From Catellatospora sp. TT07R-123 (GTDB lineage Bacteria; Actinomycetota; Actinomycetes; Mycobacteriales; Micromonosporaceae), in assembly GCF_018327705.1 (NCBI RefSeq), contig NZ_BNEM01000001.1:3472001-3536000 (forward strand): DNA of 64,000 nucleotides, in the 5' to 3' direction. Positions 25,174 to 35,049 of this stretch are shown here, one piece after another. Below the pieces are notes generated by a model. That model was not told where the DNA came from. It saw only the letters and a list, made by a program, of their open reading frames with translations, and ran no database searches. Numbering within the stretch: the first letter of the stretch is position 1; every line of letters begins with the position of its first letter. The translations under genes and the position numbers were made by a program.

Positions 25174-26028
25174 GTGGTGAATGTTGGGGTTACTTCAGGG
25201 GCGGCCTCCGGGGTGCGCGCGCTCGTGCAGGGTGCCCGGCTCACCCCGACCCAGCGGCGCATCGCCCGGGAGCTGGTGCACCACGCCGACACCGCCGCAT
25301 ACCTGTCGGCCGCCGAGGTGGCCGAGATGGCGCAGGTCAGCCAGCCGTCGGTGACCCGGTTCGCGATGGCGCTGGGCTTCGACGGCTACCCGGCGCTGCG
25401 CCGGCGGCTGCGCGAGCTCAGCTCCGGCGGCGCCCCGGCCGCCGAGGACGAGGCCAACGACCTCCAGCGGGCCGTACGCGACGAGATGGCCAACCTGAAC
25501 CGCCTGGCCGACACCCTCGCCGACCCGGCCGCCGTGCACGCCGCGGCGGGCCTGCTCGCGGCCAGCCGCCCGCTGCCGGTGCTCGGCCTGCGCGCGGCCG
25601 CGCCGCTGGCGGGCTACTTCGGCTACTTCGCCGCCAAGATCCACCCCGAGGTTCGCGTGCTCGACACCGGCGGCAGCCTGCTCATCGAACGGCTGGAGCA
25701 GGCCGCCGACTCCGGCGCGCGGGCCGTGCTGGCGTACGCGCTGCCGCGTTATCCGCGCGAGCTGCGCGACGCGCTCGCCGAGGCCCGGTCCCTGGGCCTC
25801 GCGCTGGTCGTGGTGACCGACTCCCCGGTCAGCCCGGCCGCCGACCTGGCCGACGTCACGCTCACCGCGGCCGTCGGCTCCCAGCTCGTGTTCGACCTGC
25901 ACACCGCACCGATGGTGCTGACCATGGTGCTTCTTCAAGCGATGAGCGACATCGATCCGGCGGCCACCCAGCGCCGGCTCGAACACTTCGAGAGCTCGGC
26001 CACCCGCCGTGCCGTCTTCATGGAGTAG
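25174..26028 (+). CDS. MurR/RpiR-family transcriptional regulator of the hut operon
   Basis: 284 residues. N-terminal HTH_6 domain (about 1-80) with the recognition segment [35 protein letters not shown], and a C-terminal SIS sugar-isomerase-like sensing domain (about 115-250). SIS domains normally bind phosphosugars. Here the gene is followed by hutU after four bases, so it most likely senses a histidine-pathway metabolite or has been recruited to this operon. Histidine operons in many bacteria use HutC (GntR family) or HutP instead. Start GTG 25174; GTG 25177 is equally possible. Confidence 0.88.
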   Translation: MVNVGVTSGAASGVRALVQGARLTPTQRRIARELVHHADTAAYLSAAEVAEMAQVSQPSVTRFAMALGFDGYPALRRRLRELSSGGAPAAEDEANDLQRAVRDEMANLNRLADTLADPAAVHAAAGLLAASRPLPVLGLRAAAPLAGYFGYFAAKIHPEVRVLDTGGSLLIERLEQAADSGARAVLAYALPRYPRELRDALAEARSLGLALVVVTDSPVSPAADLADVTLTAAVGSQLVFDLHTAPMVLTMVLLQAMSDIDPAATQRRLEHFESSATRRAVFME

Positions 26029-26032
26029 GCAG

Positions 26033-27682
26033 ATGGACCAGATCATTCGCGCCGCCCGCGGCACCACCCTGTCGGCCAAGGGCTGGCAGCAGGAAGCCGC
26101 GATCCGGATGCTGTGCAACAACCTCGACCCGGACGTCGCCGAGCGCCCCCAGGACCTGGTGGTGTACGGCGGCACCGGCAAGGCCGCCCGCGACTGGCCC
26201 AGCTTCCACGCGCTGATCCGCACCCTGACCACGCTCAAGGACGACGAGACCATGCTGGTCCAGTCGGGCCGCCCGGTCGGCGTGTTCCGCACCCACGAGT
26301 GGGCGCCCCGGGTGCTGCTGGCCAACTCGAACCTGGTCGGCGACTGGGCGACCTGGCCGGAGTTCCGCCGCCTGGAGGCCCTCGGCCTGACCATGTACGG
26401 CCAGATGACCGCCGGCTCCTGGATCTACATCGGCACCCAGGGCATCCTCCAGGGCACGTACGAGACGTTCGCGGCCGTCGCCGAGAAGCGGTTCAACAGC
26501 ACGCTGGCGGGCACGCTGACGCTGACCGGCGGCTGCGGCGGCATGGGCGGCGCCCAGCCGCTGGCCGTCACCATGAACGGCGGCGCCTGCCTGATCATCG
26601 ACGTCGACAAGACCCGCCTGGACCGCCGGGTGCAGCAGCGCTACCTCGACGTCGTCGCCGACTCGCTCGACCACGGCATCGAGCTGGCCCTGGCCGCCAA
26701 GGCGCAGCGCCGCCCGCTGTCGGTCGGCGTGGTCGGCAACGCCGCCGCGGTCTTCCCCGAGCTGCTGCGCCGGGGCGTGGCCATCGACGTCGTCACCGAC
26801 CAGACCAGCGCGCACGACCCGCTGTCGTACCTGCCGGAGGGCGTGAGCGTCGAGCAGTGGCAGACGTTCGCGGCCGACAAGCCGGAGGAGTTCACCGAGC
26901 GGGCCCGCGCCAGCATGGCCAAGCACGTCGAGGCCATGGTCGGGTTCATGGACGCCGGGGCCGAGGTGTTCGACTACGGCAACTCGATCCGCGGCGAGGC
27001 CCAGCTCGGCGGGTACGACCGGGCGTTCGCGTTCCCGGGGTTCGTGCCCGCGTACATCCGGCCGCTGTTCTGCGAGGGCAAGGGCCCCTTCCGCTGGGCC
27101 GCGCTGTCCGGTGACCCGGCCGACATCGCCGCCACCGACAAGGCCGTGCTCGACCTGTTCCCGGAGAACGAGTCGCTGTCCCGGTGGATCAGGATGGCCC
27201 AGGAGAAGGTCGCGTTCCAGGGCCTGCCCGCCCGGATCTGCTGGCTCGGCTACGGCGAGCGGGACCGGGCCGGGGTCCGGTTCAACGAGATGGTCGCCGA
27301 CGGCACGCTGAAGGCCCCGATCGTCATCGGCCGCGACCACCTCGACTGCGGCAGCGTCGCCTCGCCCTACCGGGAGACCGAGGCGATGCTCGACGGCTCC
27401 GACGCGATCGCCGACTGGCCGCTGCTGAACGCGCTGGTCAACACCGCTTCGGGCGCCTCGTGGGTGTCGATCCACCACGGCGGCGGCGTCGGCATCGGCC
27501 GCTCCATCCACGCGGGGCAGGTCACCGTCGCCGACGGCACCGCGCTGGCCGCGCAGAAGATCGAGCGGGTGCTCACCAACGACCCGGGCATGGGCGTGAT
27601 CCGCCACGTCGACGCCGGGTACGACCTGGCCGCCGACGTCGCCGCCGAGCGCGGCGTACGCGTGCCGATGCGCGAATCCTGA
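26033..27682 (+). CDS. hutU: Urocanate hydratase
   Basis: 549 residues, normal length. Second step of histidine degradation: urocanate plus water to imidazolone propionate, using tightly bound NAD+ as an electrophile. The NAD-binding glycine stretch [11 protein letters not shown] (about 170) and the C-terminal active-site region [19 protein letters not shown] (conserved Cys, Arg, Glu) are intact. ATG 26033 is preceded by GGAGTAGG. It follows the regulator by four bases and precedes the M20 gene by eight. Confidence 0.97.
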   Translation: MDQIIRAARGTTLSAKGWQQEAAIRMLCNNLDPDVAERPQDLVVYGGTGKAARDWPSFHALIRTLTTLKDDETMLVQSGRPVGVFRTHEWAPRVLLANSNLVGDWATWPEFRRLEALGLTMYGQMTAGSWIYIGTQGILQGTYETFAAVAEKRFNSTLAGTLTLTGGCGGMGGAQPLAVTMNGGACLIIDVDKTRLDRRVQQRYLDVVADSLDHGIELALAAKAQRRPLSVGVVGNAAAVFPELLRRGVAIDVVTDQTSAHDPLSYLPEGVSVEQWQTFAADKPEEFTERARASMAKHVEAMVGFMDAGAEVFDYGNSIRGEAQLGGYDRAFAFPGFVPAYIRPLFCEGKGPFRWAALSGDPADIAATDKAVLDLFPENESLSRWIRMAQEKVAFQGLPARICWLGYGERDRAGVRFNEMVADGTLKAPIVIGRDHLDCGSVASPYRETEAMLDGSDAIADWPLLNALVNTASGASWVSIHHGGGVGIGRSIHAGQVTVADGTALAAQKIERVLTNDPGMGVIRHVDAGYDLAADVAAERGVRVPMRES

Positions 27683-27690
27683 GGCACGGC

Positions 27691-28878
27691 ATGAGCACCT
27701 TCGCCGAACTGTGGGCGCAGCTGGCGCCGGTGGGGCGCGACCCCGGCACCGGCGGCTACCTGCGGTACGCGTACACCCCGGCCGAGGCGCTGCTGCGGGA
27801 CTGGTTCCTCGACCAGGCCCGCGGCCGCGGCCTCGCGGTCGAGCAGGACGGCAACGGCAACCTGTTCGCCTGGTGGGGCGACCCGGCCGCCGGGGACGCC
27901 GTGCTCACCGGCTCGCACCTGGACTCGGTGCCGCACGGCGGCGCGTACGACGGCCCGCTGGGCGTGGTCAGCGCGCTGCTCGCCGTCGACGAGCTGCGGG
28001 CGCGCGGGTTCGCCCCGGCCCGCCCGATCGGGGTCGCCGTCTTCGCCGAGGAGGAGGGCTCCCGGTTCGGGCTGGCCTGCCTCGGCTCGCGCCTGTTCAC
28101 CGGGGCGGTCGACCCGAACGCCGCGGCCGCGCTGACCGACCGCGACGGCGTCACCCTGGCCCAGGCCATGGGCGCCGTCCCGGCCGGGGCCCGGCCCGAC
28201 CTGCTGGCCCGGCTCGGCTGCTACGTCGAGCTGCACGTCGAGCAGGGCCGCGCCCTGGTCGACCTGGACCGGGCCGTGGGCGTGGCGACCGCGATCTGGC
28301 CGCACGGCCGCTGGCGGCTGGACTTCCGCGGCGAGGCCAACCACGCCGGCACCACGCTGATGGCCGACCGGCGCGACCCGATGCTGACCTTCGCCGCGAC
28401 CGTGCTGGCCGCCGACGCCGAGGCCCGGCGCCTGGGCGCGCACGCCACCATCGGCCGGGTGCAGGTCGCCCCGAACGCCACCAACGCGATCCCGTCGCTG
28501 GTCAGCGCGTGGCTGGACGCCCGCGCGGACGCCCCGGACACGATGGAGGCGGTGGTCGCCGCCGTGTACGACCGGGCCCAGGCGCACGCCCGCGAGGACG
28601 GCACCAAGGTGTCGCTGACGGCGGAGTCGGTGTCGCCGGAGACGGAGTTCCACGTCGGGCTGCGCGACCGGCTGGCGAAGGTGCTCGACGGGGCGCCGGT
28701 GTTGCCGACCGGGGCCGGGCACGACGCCGGGGTGCTGAGCGCGCTGCTGCCGACGGCGATGCTGTTCGTCCGCAACCCGACCGGGGTGTCGCACTCCCCG
28801 GCCGAGCACGCGAGCGACGCCGACTGCGAGGCCGGGGTACGGGCGCTGGCCGACGTGCTGCAGGAGCTGGCGTGCTGA
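27691..28878 (+). CDS. M20-family amidohydrolase (allantoate amidohydrolase-like)
   Basis: 395 residues of the M20/M28 Hyd-type family. The metal site motifs are GSHLDSVPHGGAYDGPLGV (His and bridging Asp), FAEEEGSRFG (Glu pair) and YVELHVEQG (His). The dimerisation domain includes NHAGTTLMADRRDP, and the distal His is in GVSHSPAEH. Best known relatives hydrolyse allantoate or N-carbamoyl amino acids. Its place between hutU and hutF, with no hutG gene in the operon, suggests it cleaves N-formyl-L-glutamate to glutamate and formate; that is inference. It overlaps hutF by seven bases. Confidence 0.85.
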   Translation: MSTFAELWAQLAPVGRDPGTGGYLRYAYTPAEALLRDWFLDQARGRGLAVEQDGNGNLFAWWGDPAAGDAVLTGSHLDSVPHGGAYDGPLGVVSALLAVDELRARGFAPARPIGVAVFAEEEGSRFGLACLGSRLFTGAVDPNAAAALTDRDGVTLAQAMGAVPAGARPDLLARLGCYVELHVEQGRALVDLDRAVGVATAIWPHGRWRLDFRGEANHAGTTLMADRRDPMLTFAATVLAADAEARRLGAHATIGRVQVAPNATNAIPSLVSAWLDARADAPDTMEAVVAAVYDRAQAHAREDGTKVSLTAESVSPETEFHVGLRDRLAKVLDGAPVLPTGAGHDAGVLSALLPTAMLFVRNPTGVSHSPAEHASDADCEAGVRALADVLQELAC

Positions 28879-30158
28879 TCCGCTGCGAGTACGCCTGGCT
28901 GCCCGACGGGGTGGCCGCCGACGTGCTGATCGAGATCCGCGACGGCCGGATCGTGCGCGTGGCGCCCCGCTCCGGCGAAGCCGCCGAACGGCGCGCCGGG
29001 ATCACCGTCCCCGGGTTCGCCAACGCGCACTCGCACGCGTTCCACCGGGCCCTGCGCGGCCGCACCCACTCCGGCCGCGGCGACTTCTGGACCTGGCGCG
29101 ACCAGATGTACACCGTCGCCCGCACCCTCGACCCCGACTCCTACTACCGCCTGGCCAGGGCGGTCTACGCCGAGATGGCCCTGTCCGGCGTCACCGCCGT
29201 GGGCGAGTTCCACTACCTGCACCACGCCCCCGGCGGCACCCCGTACGCCGACCCGAACGCGATGGGCCACGCCCTCGTCGCCGCCGCCAAGGACGCGGGC
29301 CTGCGCATCACCCTCCTGGACACGCTCTACCTGACCGCCTCGGTGGACGGCAAACCCCTGGAGGGCCCGCAGCTGCGCTTCGGCGACGGCGACGCGCTGC
29401 GCTGGGCCGAACGCGTGGACGCCATCGAGGACCAGCCGCACCTGGTCGTCGGCGCCGCGATCCACTCGGTGCGCGCCGTCCCGACCTCGCAGCTGCCCAC
29501 GATCGCCGCCTGGGCGGGCGGGCGCCCGCTGCACGCGCACGTGTCGGAGCAGGTCGCCGAGAACGAGGCCTGCCTGGCCGAGCACGGCCGTACGCCGACG
29601 CAGGTGCTGGCCGACTTCGGGGCGGTGCACGAGACGTTCTCGGCGGTGCACGCCACGCACCTGACCCACGCCGACATCGCGCTGCTGTCGGGGTCGTACG
29701 CCTGCTTCTGCCCGACCACCGAGCGCGACCTCGGCGACGGCATCGGCCCGGCCCGGACCCTGGCCGACGCGGGCGTCCGGCTGACCTTGGGCAGTGACAG
29801 CCACGCGGTCATAGACTTCTTCGAGGAGTCGCGGGCGCTGGAGCTGAACGAACGCCTGGCCACGCAGCGGCGCGGGCACTTCACCCCGGCGGAGCTGCGC
29901 ACGGCGGCCACCGGCCACACCAGCCTGGGCTGGCCCGACGCGGGCGCGATCGCGGTCGGCAGGCGCGCCGACCTGGTCACCGTCTCGTTGGACAGCGTGC
30001 GGACCGCCGGGATCGAGCCCGAGGGCGTGCTGTTCGCGGCGGGCGCCGCCGACGTCACGCACGTGGTCGCGGACGGCCGCGAGATCGTCCGCGACGGGCG
30101 GCACGGTTCGGTCGACGTGCCGCGCGAGCTGCGGGAGGCGATCACGTGCCTGTTCTGA
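28872..30158 (+). CDS. hutF: Formimidoylglutamate deiminase
   Basis: 428 residues, amidohydrolase superfamily. Metal-binding HxH is in [14 protein letters not shown]; further ligands lie in LHAHVSEQ (His) and the [15 protein letters not shown] stretch (Asp, His). Converts N-formimino-L-glutamate to N-formyl-L-glutamate and ammonia, marking the five-step histidine pathway. GTG 28872 overlaps the upstream gene's last codons (GTGCTGA), so coupled translation is likely. hutI follows after a 40-base gap. Confidence 0.93.
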   Translation: MLIRCEYAWLPDGVAADVLIEIRDGRIVRVAPRSGEAAERRAGITVPGFANAHSHAFHRALRGRTHSGRGDFWTWRDQMYTVARTLDPDSYYRLARAVYAEMALSGVTAVGEFHYLHHAPGGTPYADPNAMGHALVAAAKDAGLRITLLDTLYLTASVDGKPLEGPQLRFGDGDALRWAERVDAIEDQPHLVVGAAIHSVRAVPTSQLPTIAAWAGGRPLHAHVSEQVAENEACLAEHGRTPTQVLADFGAVHETFSAVHATHLTHADIALLSGSYACFCPTTERDLGDGIGPARTLADAGVRLTLGSDSHAVIDFFEESRALELNERLATQRRGHFTPAELRTAATGHTSLGWPDAGAIAVGRRADLVTVSLDSVRTAGIEPEGVLFAAGAADVTHVVADGREIVRDGRHGSVDVPRELREAITCLF

Positions 30159-30198
30159 GCAGCGCATACCCGCCGGGCCGCGACTGGGAGGCGATCGC

Positions 30199-31425
30199 GT
30201 GAGCGTGCTGATCACCAACATCGGCGAGCTGGTCACCAACGATCCGGCGCTGGGCGAGGGCCCGCTGGGCATCCTGCGCGACGCGGCGATCGTGGTCGGC
30301 GACCGGGTCGAGTGGGTCGGCCCGGCCGGTGCCGCACCCGCCGCCGACGAGCGGCTGGACGCCCTGGGCGGCGCGGTGCTGCCCGGGTTCGTGGACAGCC
30401 ACAGCCACCTGGTCTTCGCCGGGGACCGGGCGGCGGAGTTCGCGGCGCGGATGAGCGGCGAGCCGTACACCGGCGGCGGCATCCGCACGACCGTGGCCGC
30501 CACCCGCGCCGCCACCGACGACCAGCTGCGCGCCAACGTCGCACGCCTGGTCGGCGAGGCGCTGCGGCAGGGCACCACCACGATCGAGATCAAGAGTGGG
30601 TACGGCCTGAGCACGCACGACGAGGCCCGCAGCCTGCGCATCGCCGCCGAGTTCAGCGACGAGGTCACCTACCTCGGGGCGCACGTGAAGCCCGCCGACG
30701 GGCCGCCGGACTACGTGTCCCTGGTCAACGGGGAGATGCTGGCCGCCTGCGCGCCGTACGCGGGGTGGGTGGACGTGTTCTGCGAGCGGGGCGCCTTCGA
30801 CGTCGAGGAGTCGCGCTCGGTGCTGAAGGCGGGCATCGCCGCCGGACTGCGCCCGCGCATCCACGCCAACCAGCTCACCATGGGCGGCGGCGTGCAGCTC
30901 GCGGTCGAACTCGACTGCGCCTCGGCCGACCACTGCACGCACCTGTCCGACGCCGACGTCGACGCCCTGGCGAACTCCGGCACGGTGGCGACGCTGCTGC
31001 CCGGGGCCGAGTTCTCCACCCGCGCGCCGTATCCGGACGCCCGCCGCCTGCTCGACGCCGGGGCGACCGTCGCGCTGGCCACGGACTGCAACCCGGGCTC
31101 GTCGTACACGTCCTCGATGCCGTTCTGCATCGCGGTCGCCGTACGCGACATGAAGCTCTCCCCCAGCGAGGCCGTCTGGTCCGCCACCGCCGGCGGCGCC
31201 CGCGCCCTGCGGCGGCCGGACCTGGGCCACCTGTCCGTCGGCGCCGCCGCCGACCTCCAGGTGCTCGACGCCCCCTCCCACCTGCACCTCGCCTACCGCC
31301 CCGCCGTCCCCCTCACCCGCCTGGTGGTGCGCAGGGGCGTCTTCCATCCGCTCTACGCAGGTGAAGGCCCCCTGCTCAACGCCTCTTCGAAACTCGAAAT
31401 GCCGCACAAGGGAGTGCCGAAATGA
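30199..31425 (+). CDS. hutI: Imidazolonepropionase
   Basis: 408 residues, amidohydrolase superfamily. Zn ligands in [15 protein letters not shown]; substrate Arg and Tyr loops in [12 protein letters not shown] and KSGYGL; the Asp/Asn pair lies in [16 protein letters not shown]. Hydrolyses imidazolone-5-propionate to N-formimino-L-glutamate. Starts with GTG 30199 after GGGAGGCGATCGC and its stop overlaps the hutH start (ATGA). Confidence 0.97.
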   Translation: MSVLITNIGELVTNDPALGEGPLGILRDAAIVVGDRVEWVGPAGAAPAADERLDALGGAVLPGFVDSHSHLVFAGDRAAEFAARMSGEPYTGGGIRTTVAATRAATDDQLRANVARLVGEALRQGTTTIEIKSGYGLSTHDEARSLRIAAEFSDEVTYLGAHVKPADGPPDYVSLVNGEMLAACAPYAGWVDVFCERGAFDVEESRSVLKAGIAAGLRPRIHANQLTMGGGVQLAVELDCASADHCTHLSDADVDALANSGTVATLLPGAEFSTRAPYPDARRLLDAGATVALATDCNPGSSYTSSMPFCIAVAVRDMKLSPSEAVWSATAGGARALRRPDLGHLSVGAAADLQVLDAPSHLHLAYRPAVPLTRLVVRRGVFHPLYAGEGPLLNASSKLEMPHKGVPK

Positions 31426-32957
31426 CCGTCATCGTCGAGCCGAACGGGATCGCGCCCGCCGACATCGCCGCCGTCGCCCGCCAGGACGCGCGCGTCGAGC
31501 TGAGCCCGGCCGCGATCGAGGCCATGCGGGTCAGCCGCGCCATCGTCGACGGCATCGAACGCGACGGCCGCCCCGTGTACGGCGTCTCCACCGGCTTCGG
31601 CGCCCTGGCCAACACGTTCATCGCCCCGCAGCGCCGCGCCGAGCTCCAGCACGCGCTGATCCGCTCGCACGCCGCCGGCGTCGGCGCCCCGATGCCGCGC
31701 GAGGTGGTCCGGGCGATGATGCTGCTGCGGGTGCGCTCGCTGGCCCTGGGCCACTCCGGCGTACGCCCGCTCGTCGCGCAGGCCATGGCCGACCTGCTCA
31801 ACCACGACATCACGCCGTGGGTGCCCGAGCACGGCTCGCTCGGCGCCTCGGGCGACCTGGCCCCGCTGGCCCACTGCGCCCTGGTGCTGATGGGCGAGGG
31901 CTGGGTGCTGGGCAAGGACGGCGCCCGGCTGGAGGGCGCCGACGCGCTGCACGCCGCCGGGCTTACCCCGATCACGCTCAGCTCCAAGGAGGGCCTGGCG
32001 CTGATCAACGGCACCGACGGCATGCTCGGCATGCTCCAGCTCGCCTGCGACGACTTCGCGCACCTGTGCACCATGGCCGACATCACCGCCGCGCTGTCGA
32101 TCGAGGCGATGCTCGGCACCGACAAGCCGTTCCACCACTCGATCCACGACATCCGGCCGCACCCCGGCCAGGGCGTCAGCGCCGCGAACATCTTCAGGCT
32201 GCTCCAGCACTCGCAGATCATGGACAGCCACCGCGACGACCTGGAGCACGCGGTGCAGGACGCGTACTCGATGCGCTGCGCCCCGCAGGTCGCCGGAGCA
32301 GCCCGCGACACCCTGGAATTCGCGCGTACGATCGCCGCCCGCGAGCTGGTCAGCCTGGCCGACAACCCGGTCGTGCTGCCCGACGGCCGGGTCGAGTCGA
32401 CCGGCAACTTCCACGGCGCCCCGCTCGGCTTCGCCGCCGACTTCCTGGCCATCGCCGCCGCCGAGATCGGCTCGATCAGCGAGCGCCGCGTCGACCGGCT
32501 GCTGGACGTGACCCGCTCCCGCCAGCTCCCGCCGTTCCTGAGCCCGGACGCCGGGGTCAACTCGGGGCTGATGATCGCGCAGTACACGGCTGCGGGCATC
32601 GTCGCGGAGAACCGCCGCCTGGCCTCGCCCGCCAGCGTGGACACCATCCCGACCAGCGGCATGCAGGAGGACCACGTCTCGATGGGCTGGGCGGCGGCGA
32701 AGAAGCTGCGCACCGTCCTGGACAACCTGACCAGCCTGCTCGCGGTGGAACTGCTGGCCGCCGTACGCGGCCTCCAACTGCGCGCCCCCCTGACCCCGTC
32801 CCCGGCAGGCCGCCTCGCCATAACCGCGGTAACCCCCCACGCCGGCCCCCCCGGCCCCGACGTCTTCCTCGCCCCCGTCCTGGAAAACCTCCGCACGGTG
32901 GTCTCCACCCCCACCCTCCGCACCACCATCGAATCCGAGGTCGGCCCCCTCGCCTAG
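31422..32957 (+). CDS. hutH: Histidine ammonia-lyase
   Basis: 511 residues. Ala142-Ser143-Gly144 in [13 protein letters not shown] cyclises to the MIO electrophile; Tyr53 ([10 protein letters not shown]) and the QEDHVSMG segment are conserved. Removes ammonia from L-histidine to give urocanate, the first step, although the gene is last in the operon. ATGA overlap with hutI. A family A inverted repeat begins 14 bases after the stop. Confidence 0.97.
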   Translation: MTVIVEPNGIAPADIAAVARQDARVELSPAAIEAMRVSRAIVDGIERDGRPVYGVSTGFGALANTFIAPQRRAELQHALIRSHAAGVGAPMPREVVRAMMLLRVRSLALGHSGVRPLVAQAMADLLNHDITPWVPEHGSLGASGDLAPLAHCALVLMGEGWVLGKDGARLEGADALHAAGLTPITLSSKEGLALINGTDGMLGMLQLACDDFAHLCTMADITAALSIEAMLGTDKPFHHSIHDIRPHPGQGVSAANIFRLLQHSQIMDSHRDDLEHAVQDAYSMRCAPQVAGAARDTLEFARTIAARELVSLADNPVVLPDGRVESTGNFHGAPLGFAADFLAIAAAEIGSISERRVDRLLDVTRSRQLPPFLSPDAGVNSGLMIAQYTAAGIVAENRRLASPASVDTIPTSGMQEDHVSMGWAAAKKLRTVLDNLTSLLAVELLAAVRGLQLRAPLTPSPAGRLAITAVTPHAGPPGPDVFLAPVLENLRTVVSTPTLRTTIESEVGPLA

Positions 32958-32970
32958 GGGCCCCCACCCC

Positions 32971-33107
32971 GTCGATCATGAACCTATGGCACGGTTCAGC
33001 GGCGTGTCGTGTGCACGGCTTCCTGATCGTTTCCGCGCAGCGGGATGGTCAACAGGAGGTTGTGCACGCGACACGCCGTCGAGCCGTGCCATAGGTTCAT
33101 GATCGAC
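32971..33107. repeat. Family A long inverted repeat, copy A1 (convergent junction)
   Basis: 137 bases. The terminal arms (32971-32994 and 33084-33107; start GTCGATCATGAAC) are 24 bases and perfectly complementary. After a short internal loop the pairing resumes: GGCGTGTCG, then GTGCA, with their partners at 33062-33078, one G-U pair. The centre holds a further small CCTG/CAGG stem. It can fold almost end to end. Paralogues are at 39815-39973 and 61068-61128. No open frame or transposase is present. Confidence 0.85.
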
Positions 33108-33146
33108 GCGGAGAGACCCCCGACGGACCGGCGGTGGGCTGGGCGG

Positions 33147-34340
33147 CTAGAGGGACTCGGGGCGGGCGCCGATGCCGACCATGCGGGCCGTGAGGCCCTG
33201 CAGGAAGGGCAGGTGCTGGAGGAGGCGGACGGCGGCGGGGGCGTTGACGGGGCCGTCGGCGCGCAGGGCGGTGCCGATGACGCGGGACTGGGCCACGCGC
33301 TGGACCCGCTGGGTGACCACGGTCGGGAAGCGGCGGCGGCGGCGTACCAGGTCGAGGTCGGCGGTGGTGAGGGTGCCCGCCTTCAGTTTTGGGCCGAGCA
33401 GGCGGGCGGTGGCGACGGCGTCCTGCACCGCCAGGTTGACCCCGACCCCGCCGACGGGGCTCATGGCGTGGGCGGCGTCGCCGATGCACAGCACGCCGGG
33501 CGCGTGCCAGCGGTCGAGGCGGTTGACCCGTACCGTCAGCAGCTTGACCTGGTCCCAGTCGGCCAGCTCGCCGGCGCGGCCGGCCAGGTCCGGCACCAGC
33601 GCGGCGATCCGCGCCCGCAGCCGGTCCAGCCCCTCGGCACGCACCTGGTCGTAGCCGCCCTTGGGGATGACGTACGCGCACTGGAAGTAGTCGTGCCGGT
33701 CGATGGTCAGCAGCAGCGCCCCCGACCCGACCCGGATGTCCAGCCCGGTGTGGTCGGCCTCGGTGCGCGGCAGCCGGAACCACAGCACGTCCATGGGCGC
33801 GCCGAACTCGCGCGGCACCAGCCCGAGCCGGTCGCGGACGACCGAGAACCGCCCGTCGCAGGCCACGGTCAGCCCGGCCCGGATCTCGACCGGCCCGTCC
33901 GGCCCGGACGCGGCGACGCCGACGACCGTCCCGGCGGCGTCGCGCAGCACGTCGACGGCCTCGGTGGAGCGCAGCAGGGTGAACTCCGGCAGCGTGGCCG
34001 CCTCGGCGGCGAGCAGGTCGAGGAAGTCCCACTGCGGCAGGAACATGAGGTAGTTGTGCGGCTTGGGCAGCCGGGTGAAGTCGGCCATGGCGAAGGTGCC
34101 GTCGTCGAAGGTGGCGGTCATGGCGCGCTCGTGCCGTCCGGGCAGGGCCTGGATGCGCTCCTCCAGCCCGAGCTGGGCCAGCAGGTCCAGGGTGGACGGG
34201 TGGATGGTGTCGCCACGGAAGTCGCGCAGGAAGTCCGCGTGCTTCTCCAGCAGTACGACGCCGACGCCCTGCCGGGCGAGCAGCAGCGACAGCATGAGCC
34301 CGGCGGGCCCGCCGCCGACGACGCAGACCTGGGTGTCCAT
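33147..34340 (-). CDS. FAD-dependent aromatic-type monooxygenase
   Basis: 397 residues of the p-hydroxybenzoate hydroxylase-like group A family. N-terminal Rossmann motif CVVGGGPAGLMLSLLLARQG, central DG motif AACDGRFSVVRDRLG-type, and C-terminal FAD motif LCIGDAAHAMSPVGGVG. Likely hydroxylates a small aromatic or polyketide-like compound, or inactivates a drug such as a tetracycline or rifamycin; substrate not readable. ATG 34340 fits the family N-terminus and has GGGAGTGAGG upstream. Divergent from a TetR gene with a palindrome between them, so it is the probable TetR target. Confidence 0.82.
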   Translation of the reverse strand: MDTQVCVVGGGPAGLMLSLLLARQGVGVVLLEKHADFLRDFRGDTIHPSTLDLLAQLGLEERIQALPGRHERAMTATFDDGTFAMADFTRLPKPHNYLMFLPQWDFLDLLAAEAATLPEFTLLRSTEAVDVLRDAAGTVVGVAASGPDGPVEIRAGLTVACDGRFSVVRDRLGLVPREFGAPMDVLWFRLPRTEADHTGLDIRVGSGALLLTIDRHDYFQCAYVIPKGGYDQVRAEGLDRLRARIAALVPDLAGRAGELADWDQVKLLTVRVNRLDRWHAPGVLCIGDAAHAMSPVGGVGVNLAVQDAVATARLLGPKLKAGTLTTADLDLVRRRRRFPTVVTQRVQRVAQSRVIGTALRADGPVNAPAAVRLLQHLPFLQGLTARMVGIGARPESL

Positions 34341-34360
34341 CTGACCCTCACTCCCTATCA

Positions 34361-34372
34361 CAACTGTAGTTG
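34361..34372. promoter_or_regulatory. Candidate TetR operator in the divergent promoter
   Basis: Palindrome CAACT-GT-AGTTG lies 20 bases upstream of the monooxygenase start. A second half-site CAACTA sits at about 34408, next to the TetR side. The spacing would let one dimer cover the monooxygenase promoter. Confidence 0.45.
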
Positions 34373-34437
34373 CATTAAGCTGAGTCTGAACCGGCAACAC
34401 GCCAAAAGCAACTATGGATGCGATAAGGAGATCGGTG

Positions 34438-35040
34438 ATGGTCGTCACGCGCCCCGGTGGCCGCAGCGCGCGGGTACGCGCCGATGTCCTGGCCGCCACC
34501 CGGCAGGCCCTGGCCGAGCACGGCTACGGCGGCCTCACCGTCGACCGCATCGCCGAGCTGGCCGGGGTCAACAAGACCACGGTCTACCGCCGCTGGACCG
34601 ACCTGGACGGCGTGCTCACCGAGCTGCTCACCGACCTGGCCGCGCGCGCCGTGCCCATCCCGGACACGGGTGACCTGGACGCCGACCTGCACCGGCTGGC
34701 GGGCTCGATCGGCGGCGTGCTCACCGATCCGTCGATCGCCGCCCTGATGACGGGCCTGGTCGCGGCCGCGACCCGCAGCCCGGAGGCGGCCGCCACGCTG
34801 CGCGGGTTCATCCACGGCCGCGCGGCGGCGGGCGCGGAGATCTTCACGCGCGCCGCCGCGCGCGGCGACATACCAGCCGACACCGATCCGGTATCGGCCG
34901 TCGAGGCGCTGGTCGCGCCCTACTACCTGCGGCTGCTGCTCACCGGCGAGCCGTTGGACCCGCCGCTGGCGGCGCGCACCGCGGCGACCGTCGCCGTCGC
35001 GGCCCGCGCCGGCGTGTTCCGAGCCGCTCGGCCGGGCTGA
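34438..35040 (+). CDS. TetR/AcrR-family transcriptional regulator
   Basis: 200 residues. N-terminal HTH (about 10-58) with LTVDRIAELAGVNKTTVYRRWTDLDGVL; C-terminal ligand domain of the TetR_C_16/33-like type with a hydrophobic helix set. ATG 34438 is preferred over ATG 34414 because AAGGAG lies seven bases before it. Probably represses the divergent FAD monooxygenase. Ends ten bases from the convergent lipoprotein gene. Confidence 0.88.
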   Translation: MVVTRPGGRSARVRADVLAATRQALAEHGYGGLTVDRIAELAGVNKTTVYRRWTDLDGVLTELLTDLAARAVPIPDTGDLDADLHRLAGSIGGVLTDPSIAALMTGLVAAATRSPEAAATLRGFIHGRAAAGAEIFTRAAARGDIPADTDPVSAVEALVAPYYLRLLLTGEPLDPPLAARTAATVAVAARAGVFRAARPG

Positions 35041-35049
35041 GCCGTCGGC

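Noticed and set aside
32971-33107. Insertion sequence or MITE with a partner transposase
   Set aside because: No transposase frame in the window and no clear target duplication around either full copy; kept only as an inverted-repeat family.
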